Assembly (NCBI GenBank): GCA_016934675.1
Contig: JAFGSJ010000018.1
Location: forward strand, 1-64,000
Length of the DNA: 64,000 nt
From: a bacterium
Lineage (GTDB): Bacteria > CSSED10-310 > JAFGSJ01
Reading direction: 5' to 3'
Position 1 is the first letter of the stretch; the number at the start of each line of letters is the position of its first letter. The notes beneath the pieces are model-generated. The model saw nothing but the letters and a program-made list of their open reading frames with translations, was not told the origin of the DNA and did not search any database. This document shows, piece by piece, positions 59,073 to 64,000 of this stretch. The position numbers and the translations under genes are program-made.

Positions 59073-60821
59073 ATGATTTCTGTTACTCCTCAAAACCAAA
59101 ATGGTTTTCAGTTGTCGTTACAGTCGCGATACTCATCAAAGATTTTTGATCAAATAAGATATCTCATGATTTTGAGGGTCGTGATTATCACGACTTTCAT
59201 GATCGTTGCTTTACCGCTTCTTTATGAAACAGGACATGAGAACATATTGTGGTTTATTGTCGGGCTCATTATACTACTCTATTTCCTGACAATTATTTAC
59301 AGTCTTTTCTTATATCGTATTAAAAATCTGTCCGCTTTCGCTTATTTTCAGATTTCAGGCGATATTCTTTTTGAAACGGGTCTCATTTATATTTCCGGAC
59401 CAATTTACAGTCCTCTGGTATTTCTTTATATTATATCTATTATTGCTGCAGGTATACTTCTCTCAACTCAGGGTTCATACATCATCGCATCCCTCAGTTG
59501 CATTTTGTATGGTTTATTGTCTGCCCTTCACCAAAACGAAATTATTCCTTCTTTGAATATTTTTGGTTTTATTGAAACATCATTCTCGACAGGCGATCTT
59601 CTTTACAAACTCTTTATCAATTTCTGCTCGTTTTATCTCGTAGCTTTTCTCTCGAATCATCTTATTAAAAATTTAAGAAAGGCAGGGGAAGAACTTAACA
59701 CAAAAAAAGAAGACCTTCTCCGACTTCAGAAATTGAACGAAAATATCTTACGCAGCATCGACAGCGGCCTTATCGCAGTCAATCTTGAAGGTAAAATTGC
59801 CACTTTTAATCTAGCGGCTGAGCGATTGACAGGATATTCAGAGAAAGAAGTCATAGGCCAAGCAGTATCGCGGATTCTTCCTATCGACGATCTCATCGAC
59901 TTCCGTTCCATGGACAAGCTCAGTGAACAACTAAATCGCTTTGAACACATGTTCAAAACTAAAGATGACCGTGAACTCTACTTAGGTTTTTCGATATCCA
60001 ATCTTTATGATGAACATGGCAAAAACACAGGATATATCATTATTTTTCAAGACCTTACGGATTATAAAAAGTTGGAACATACCCAGAAAAAAAATGAAAA
60101 AATGGCGATTCTGGGTGAGCTTGCTGCTCGTATGGCTCATGAAATCAGGAACCCACTGACTTCGATGAAGGGTTCTATTGAAATTATTTCCAAAGAATCC
60201 ACAATTCAAGCATCAAATAAGAAATTAGTTGATATTATCCTCCGTGAATCCGAACGATTAAACCGATTGATTTCAGATTTTTTACAGTATGCCCAACCTC
60301 GAAAAATAATGGCCAAACGATTCTCGATCACCGATGTACTCAAAGAATTGATCATTCTCCTGGCCAACCATCCTCGAATGGATAATCGGATCAATTTAGA
60401 ACTCTTGTTACCAGATGATGATATCTGGCTGTATGGTGACATGTTCCAAATCAAACAGGTTTTTTTAAATTTATGCTTGAACAGCCTTGATGCTATGCCA
60501 TCTGGAGGAACCCTAAGCCTCATAATGACCGATAAGAAAACTGAACGAGTAATTTTATCAATGAAACCTGATTTTGTTCAATTACTTGATCAAAAGTGCT
60601 ATGTTGCCATATTAGTAAAAGATAGTGGTCAGGGAATTCCAGCTAAATACAAGGATCAGATTTTTACTCCGTTTTTCAGCACTAAGGAGTCTGGAACAGG
60701 TCTTGGGTTGGCCATTGCTTATCGTATTGTCGAAAACCATAATGGCCAAATCGATTATATATCACTGGAGAATACGGGGACTACGTTCATTGTGCTGTTG
60801 CCTAAGGATAAATCAGCGTAA
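59073..60821 (+). CDS. pilS: Sensor histidine kinase PilS
   Basis: 582 residues from ATG 59073 (TTGGAGC upstream). Six hydrophobic helices in the first 200 residues, then a PAS domain (ILRSIDSGLIAVNLEGKIAT, LTGYSEKEVIGQAVSRILP), a HisKA domain with His356 in MAHEIRNPLTSMKG, and HATPase_c motifs NLCLNSLDAMPSGG, KDSGQGIPAKY and TGLGLAIAYRIVENH. It should sense the pilin level or membrane state and phosphorylate PilR. The PilR gene follows after 13 bases. Confidence 0.93.
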   Translation: MISVTPQNQNGFQLSLQSRYSSKIFDQIRYLMILRVVIITTFMIVALPLLYETGHENILWFIVGLIILLYFLTIIYSLFLYRIKNLSAFAYFQISGDILFETGLIYISGPIYSPLVFLYIISIIAAGILLSTQGSYIIASLSCILYGLLSALHQNEIIPSLNIFGFIETSFSTGDLLYKLFINFCSFYLVAFLSNHLIKNLRKAGEELNTKKEDLLRLQKLNENILRSIDSGLIAVNLEGKIATFNLAAERLTGYSEKEVIGQAVSRILPIDDLIDFRSMDKLSEQLNRFEHMFKTKDDRELYLGFSISNLYDEHGKNTGYIIIFQDLTDYKKLEHTQKKNEKMAILGELAARMAHEIRNPLTSMKGSIEIISKESTIQASNKKLVDIILRESERLNRLISDFLQYAQPRKIMAKRFSITDVLKELIILLANHPRMDNRINLELLLPDDDIWLYGDMFQIKQVFLNLCLNSLDAMPSGGTLSLIMTDKKTERVILSMKPDFVQLLDQKCYVAILVKDSGQGIPAKYKDQIFTPFFSTKESGTGLGLAIAYRIVENHNGQIDYISLENTGTTFIVLLPKDKSA

Positions 60822-60834
60822 GGGATGATTGAAA

Positions 60835-62226
60835 ATGAGAAGCATTCTGGTTGTTGATGATGAGAAAAGTTTACGTGAGTTCCTTTCGGAAGTACTCGAA
60901 AAAGACGGTTTTGAAGTTTTTGTTGCTGATAATGGACTTTCAGCACTAACTCATATTGAAAATGAAGATATTGATCTCGCCTTGGTTGATTTAAAAATGC
61001 CCGGTATGGATGGGATGGAACTCCTTGAAGAAATTAAAGCGAAATTTTCTCATATCAGTGTGATCATGATGACGGCTTATGGCTCGGAAAAAACAGCTGT
61101 CGACGCCATGAAACGCGGCGCATCCAACTATCTCAAAAAACCGTTTGAGTCCATCGATGAGTTAAAACTTGTTATAAAAAAGGAATTTGAGAGTCAGCGA
61201 ATAAAAAAGGAAAATATATTACTGAAACAACATCTTGAGAAAAAATATCCTTTTCATAATATTGTAGGTATAAGTGAAAAAATACGATCTGTATTTGAAA
61301 TTATGACAAAGGTTAAGAATCTTGACAGTACAATTCTTATCACTGGAGAAAGTGGGACCGGGAAAGAACTGGTAGCTTCCTCGATCCACTATACGAGTCA
61401 TATTCGAGATAAACCTTTCATTACAGTTAGTTGTGGAGCATTACCTGAGAATTTGCTTGAATCAGAGTTATTTGGTCATACCAAGGGGGCTTTTACAGGC
61501 GCGGTCACACATAAAGTTGGGCTGTTAGAATTAGCCCAAGAGGGCACTTTTTTTCTTGATGAAATTGGTGAAGCATCTCCATCTATTCAAGTTAAATTGC
61601 TGAGGGTTCTACAGAATAAAACTTTTATGAGGGTTGGCGGTACAAAACCGATAACGGTCAATGTCAGGATCATAGCTGCGACCAATAAAAACTTGGAAGA
61701 AGCAGTGACATCAGGTCACTTTCGTGAAGATTTATTTTATCGATTAAATGTAATACCGATTCATATTCCCCCGCTACGGGAGCGTCCTGAAGACATACGT
61801 CCCTTGATAGACCATTTTATCAAAATGTATTGCCAAAAGCACAGTATTCCGCTGAAATCGATGGATGAAGACGTTTACGATCATCTCCTTTCCTTTCATT
61901 GGCCAGGAAATGTTCGTCAGCTTGAAAATGTTATTGAACGTATGTTGGCTCTTGAGAGTAGTAACACACTCTCTTTTCAGAGTCTTCCGCAAAGCATAAA
62001 GCATTTTCATCAAGCGCAGAATTCATTAGTTCCCGAGTTTCATGAAGGAGGTGTTGATCTGGAAAATATTATTGAGCACATTGAAAAGAAGTATTTGATC
62101 GAAGCAATGCAGTTCTCGAAGGGAATGAAAAAAAATGCTGCAAAATTACTCAACATATCCTTCAGATCGTTGCGATATCGTCTCCAGAAATATGCAATTG
62201 ATGATGACGAAGGTGATCTGCAATAA
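60835..62226 (+). CDS. pilR: Sigma-54-dependent response regulator PilR (NtrC family)
   Basis: 463 residues; ATG 60835 is favoured over TTG 60829 because AGGGAT is then correctly spaced. Receiver domain with acidic pocket D8, D9 and phosphorylation site D52 ([10 protein letters not shown]), AAA+ domain with Walker [13 protein letters not shown], the sigma-54 contact loop GAFTGA, and a Fis-type HTH at the end ([20 protein letters not shown]). In related clusters PilR activates pilA from a -24/-12 promoter. Other sigma-54 promoters in the window (4967, 31972) could be targets of this or another activator. Confidence 0.94.
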   Translation: MRSILVVDDEKSLREFLSEVLEKDGFEVFVADNGLSALTHIENEDIDLALVDLKMPGMDGMELLEEIKAKFSHISVIMMTAYGSEKTAVDAMKRGASNYLKKPFESIDELKLVIKKEFESQRIKKENILLKQHLEKKYPFHNIVGISEKIRSVFEIMTKVKNLDSTILITGESGTGKELVASSIHYTSHIRDKPFITVSCGALPENLLESELFGHTKGAFTGAVTHKVGLLELAQEGTFFLDEIGEASPSIQVKLLRVLQNKTFMRVGGTKPITVNVRIIAATNKNLEEAVTSGHFREDLFYRLNVIPIHIPPLRERPEDIRPLIDHFIKMYCQKHSIPLKSMDEDVYDHLLSFHWPGNVRQLENVIERMLALESSNTLSFQSLPQSIKHFHQAQNSLVPEFHEGGVDLENIIEHIEKKYLIEAMQFSKGMKKNAAKLLNISFRSLRYRLQKYAIDDDEGDLQ

Positions 62227-62250
62227 ACAATTCTTCTAAGGAGAATTTCC

Positions 62251-62676
62251 ATGAATCATAGCAGGAATTTCTGTGAATCGGAAATGGGTGGCGGTCCCTC
62301 AAGTAGTGGTACCTACATCTTTATATTACTTGTCGCTTGTATTATCTATTTCGGAATAGTCTATGGACCTGCATTCTATAAAGATTACATGCTTGAAAAT
62401 GAAATTGTTGACACGTTGGGTTATGACCGCTTTAAAATTCTAAAAAAGCCATCAACCGATGAAATAAGAAAGCAAATTGTCACAATTGGGAAAAAATGGG
62501 GGGCGTCATTCCCTGAACAGTCAGGATATAGTGATCAAACTTTCCTCGAAGTGGAAGAAGATGGTGCTTTCTTTAAAGCTGAATATCGTTATTCACGCCA
62601 GATTAAACACCTTGTAGGCCAACCTAAAACAAAATGGTTCCACCATAAAGTCATATTGAATTCGAATACAAAATAG
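62251..62676 (+). CDS. Single-helix membrane protein in the pilA position
   Basis: 141 residues; AAGGAG lies six bases before ATG 62251, and the gene starts 24 bases after pilR. One membrane helix (YIFILLVACIIYFGIVYGPAF, about residues 22-42) is preceded by a short polar N-terminus with a Gly/Ser run and followed by a soluble extracytoplasmic part (DTLGYDRFKILKKPSTDEIR, EVEEDGAFFKAEYRYSRQIK). It has no prepilin peptidase motif (G-F-T-L-I-E) and is not PilA, although pilA is often found here. No family is recognised; a pilus accessory role is suggested by place only. Confidence 0.75.
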   Translation: MNHSRNFCESEMGGGPSSSGTYIFILLVACIIYFGIVYGPAFYKDYMLENEIVDTLGYDRFKILKKPSTDEIRKQIVTIGKKWGASFPEQSGYSDQTFLEVEEDGAFFKAEYRYSRQIKHLVGQPKTKWFHHKVILNSNTK

Positions 62677-62756
62677 CTGGATTTGGATGAAGTTCGAACA
62701 GTAAGGTCATTGGATATAATTCCCTTTGGGTATATCTCAAACTCAGCTTATGATGT

Positions 62757-64000
62757 TTATTCAGTCGTATGCGAAGCAATATAATATGAATAGAAATTAG
62801 TATTGCATCGAGAAATTCGTTGCATCTTGGTATAGTTTTGAAACCATGTTGAATAATGTTGCGGTTTTTCAATGGAGAAAGAAGGCGAATCAGTTATAAG
62901 ATAACTGAATCTAGCATGAACTAAATTAAATGACTTGAACCAGGTCGATTGGTATTGTCTGAAGAAATTCTGTTCGAGTACATGAACAGAAGAATGACGT
63001 AGTCCGGCAAGGATAAGGGCTGCAGTTATCGTTGCATTCCAGGATGCACTATTTTCAGCATACTGATTGATTGCTAAACCTGACTCAATCGGTATTTTTC
63101 CGAAATACTGTCCCTCAAAATACCAAGGAAATGATAACAGGTGACGAAAAATTACGATCCGATCTTGACCGAACCCTTCGATATACTGCTGATACCATAA
63201 AAGAAAAAACAAGTTACTGTATTCTGTAAAAATATATGCATGTGCAGATGTCTCACCGATCAATCCACGGCCAAAAAGGGTCAGATCAAGTGCATCCACC
63301 CCTTGAAACAGTGGTGATACTCGTTGGCAGTGATCAATGATGCCAAAACAACAACCTGTTATTACACTCAGTATCAGTGCAATTGCTATTACTGATCGAA
63401 AATACAACGGACTCTTTTGGCTCATGTTTTTGTATGAAATGTGCAGTGTCTCATACAAGGATTCCAATCCAATTGCTATCCAACAACATATTATCATCAG
63501 ACCTGGCAAAAAAAAGAAACGACTCTCATTCGAATGATAAAGACTCACTGAACAGAGTGATAACAGAAAAAGAATGCTTAGTACAACGATCAGGTTACGA
63601 TCCTTACATAAACCGCGATAGAGACCATAGCCTGCAATCAGAAGCCAAACCCAAAAAAAATCTGCTTCGAGGAGATGATACATCCTCATGAATACTGCTT
63701 TTCCTGATAGCACCCGGCAAGTATCCAGCACAGAAGGAATAGCCTCATCCTGAGCAGTAATAAGACTAATGAACTTATCGAATCTGACTGGATCGCCCCA
63801 ATTTACCACAGGATGACCTGATGAGCGTAGAGGAAGATAAAGCCAGATTGAACAGCCCATCAGAAAAAGGGTAAAGGGTAGCAATACAAATCGTTTTGAG
63901 ACCCATTTATGTGATCCTGATGCAGAAAGGACAAAAACAGGAATGAAAATGAGGAGGGTCAAATGATGAGTAAGACTCATACCTGCGAAAAAAGAAAAAA
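62757..64000 (-). CDS. DUF2723-like multi-helix membrane protein, 5' partial
   Basis: At least 414 residues; the coding frame continues off the window end (FFSFFAG precedes MSLTHHLTL), so the start is outside and the ATG at 63980 is internal. The SLTHHLTLLIFIP segment and FLMGCSIWLYLPLRS with the following NWGDPVRFDKFISLITAQ are hallmarks of DUF2723, membrane proteins with a GT-C-type fold that include protein O-mannosyltransferase-like enzymes of Bacteroidota. Eight or so further helices follow, then a soluble tail. It would use a lipid-linked sugar, in line with the GT39 and GT2 genes. The tail (FQNYTKMQRISRCNTNF) is not conserved. Confidence 0.7.
   Translation of the reverse strand, partial: FSFFAGMSLTHHLTLLIFIPVFVLSASGSHKWVSKRFVLLPFTLFLMGCSIWLYLPLRSSGHPVVNWGDPVRFDKFISLITAQDEAIPSVLDTCRVLSGKAVFMRMYHLLEADFFWVWLLIAGYGLYRGLCKDRNLIVVLSILFLLSLCSVSLYHSNESRFFFLPGLMIICCWIAIGLESLYETLHISYKNMSQKSPLYFRSVIAIALILSVITGCCFGIIDHCQRVSPLFQGVDALDLTLFGRGLIGETSAHAYIFTEYSNLFFLLWYQQYIEGFGQDRIVIFRHLLSFPWYFEGQYFGKIPIESGLAINQYAENSASWNATITAALILAGLRHSSVHVLEQNFFRQYQSTWFKSFNLVHARFSYLITDSPSFSIEKPQHYSTWFQNYTKMQRISRCNTNFYSYYIASHTTE

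Overview
The window looks like a chromosome segment of a Gram-negative, free-living bacterium of moderate G+C content (roughly mid-40s percent by eye). Envelope and appendage genes (RlpA with SPOR domain, lipoproteins, type IV pilus motor genes in the order pilB-pilT-pilC-pilS-pilR, a Gld-type ABC cassette) and signalling proteins built from FHA, GAF, DUF4388, J and TPR modules recall deltaproteobacteria, Acidobacteriota/Aminicenantes and related candidate phyla. I cannot name the phylum from the sequence alone. No tRNA, rRNA, CRISPR array, integrase or intact insertion sequence was seen.

Layout. 1-8.4 kb: two very large exported proteins, a 5'-truncated protein of tandem ~1,060-bp fibronectin/jelly-roll modules and a 14-blade Kelch-type propeller protein with a near-consensus sigma-54 promoter. 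8.5-11.1 kb: an accessory patch holding a nucleotidyltransferase toxin-antitoxin-like pair with a duplicated leader, a DUF4160/DUF2442 pair whose first gene has an internal stop, a 59-residue SEC-C protein and gene debris. 11.1-16.6 kb: a frameshifted GT39 glycosyltransferase, a conserved 118-residue protein, RlpA and a long acidic HEAT/winged-helix protein. 16.7-21 kb: a four-gene Gld-like ABC exporter operon ending in a clear intrinsic terminator. 21.6-31.8 kb: tyrS, TauE-type permease, a TldE/TldD pair in which only TldD has a Tat signal, a NarI-like membrane protein, DUF1848, methyltransferase, YdjM-like protein and a second GT39. 32-38.8 kb: a 45-residue membrane protein under a consensus sigma-54 promoter, thioredoxin, a pseudokinase, a radical SAM/SPASM protein, a DUF4388-J-TPR protein and an FHA/zinc-ribbon protein. 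38.9-43.4 kb: trpS, ABC-F ATPase and a polyisoprenyl-phosphate glycosyltransferase. 43.6-49.3 kb: a probable operon of exported TPR protein, PhnD-like binding protein, FHA-GAF-adenylate cyclase and J-domain protein. 49.4-54.5 kb: guaA and dnaE. 54.7-62.7 kb: the type IV pilus cluster with PilS/PilR but without a pilin gene. The window ends inside a DUF2723 membrane protein on the minus strand.

How it fits together. The recurring theme is envelope biology with regulation by small modular adaptors. PilR is a sigma-54 activator, and two good -24/-12 elements lie elsewhere in the window, before the Kelch protein and before the 45-residue membrane protein, so sigma-54 control of surface functions is plausible. 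A short 'IDG' winged-helix-like module appears in both the acidic HEAT protein and the DUF4388/J protein. The strongest candidates for something undescribed are the TPR/PhnD/cyclase/J operon, the sigma-54-driven micro-membrane protein, the pseudokinase and the IDG-module proteins.
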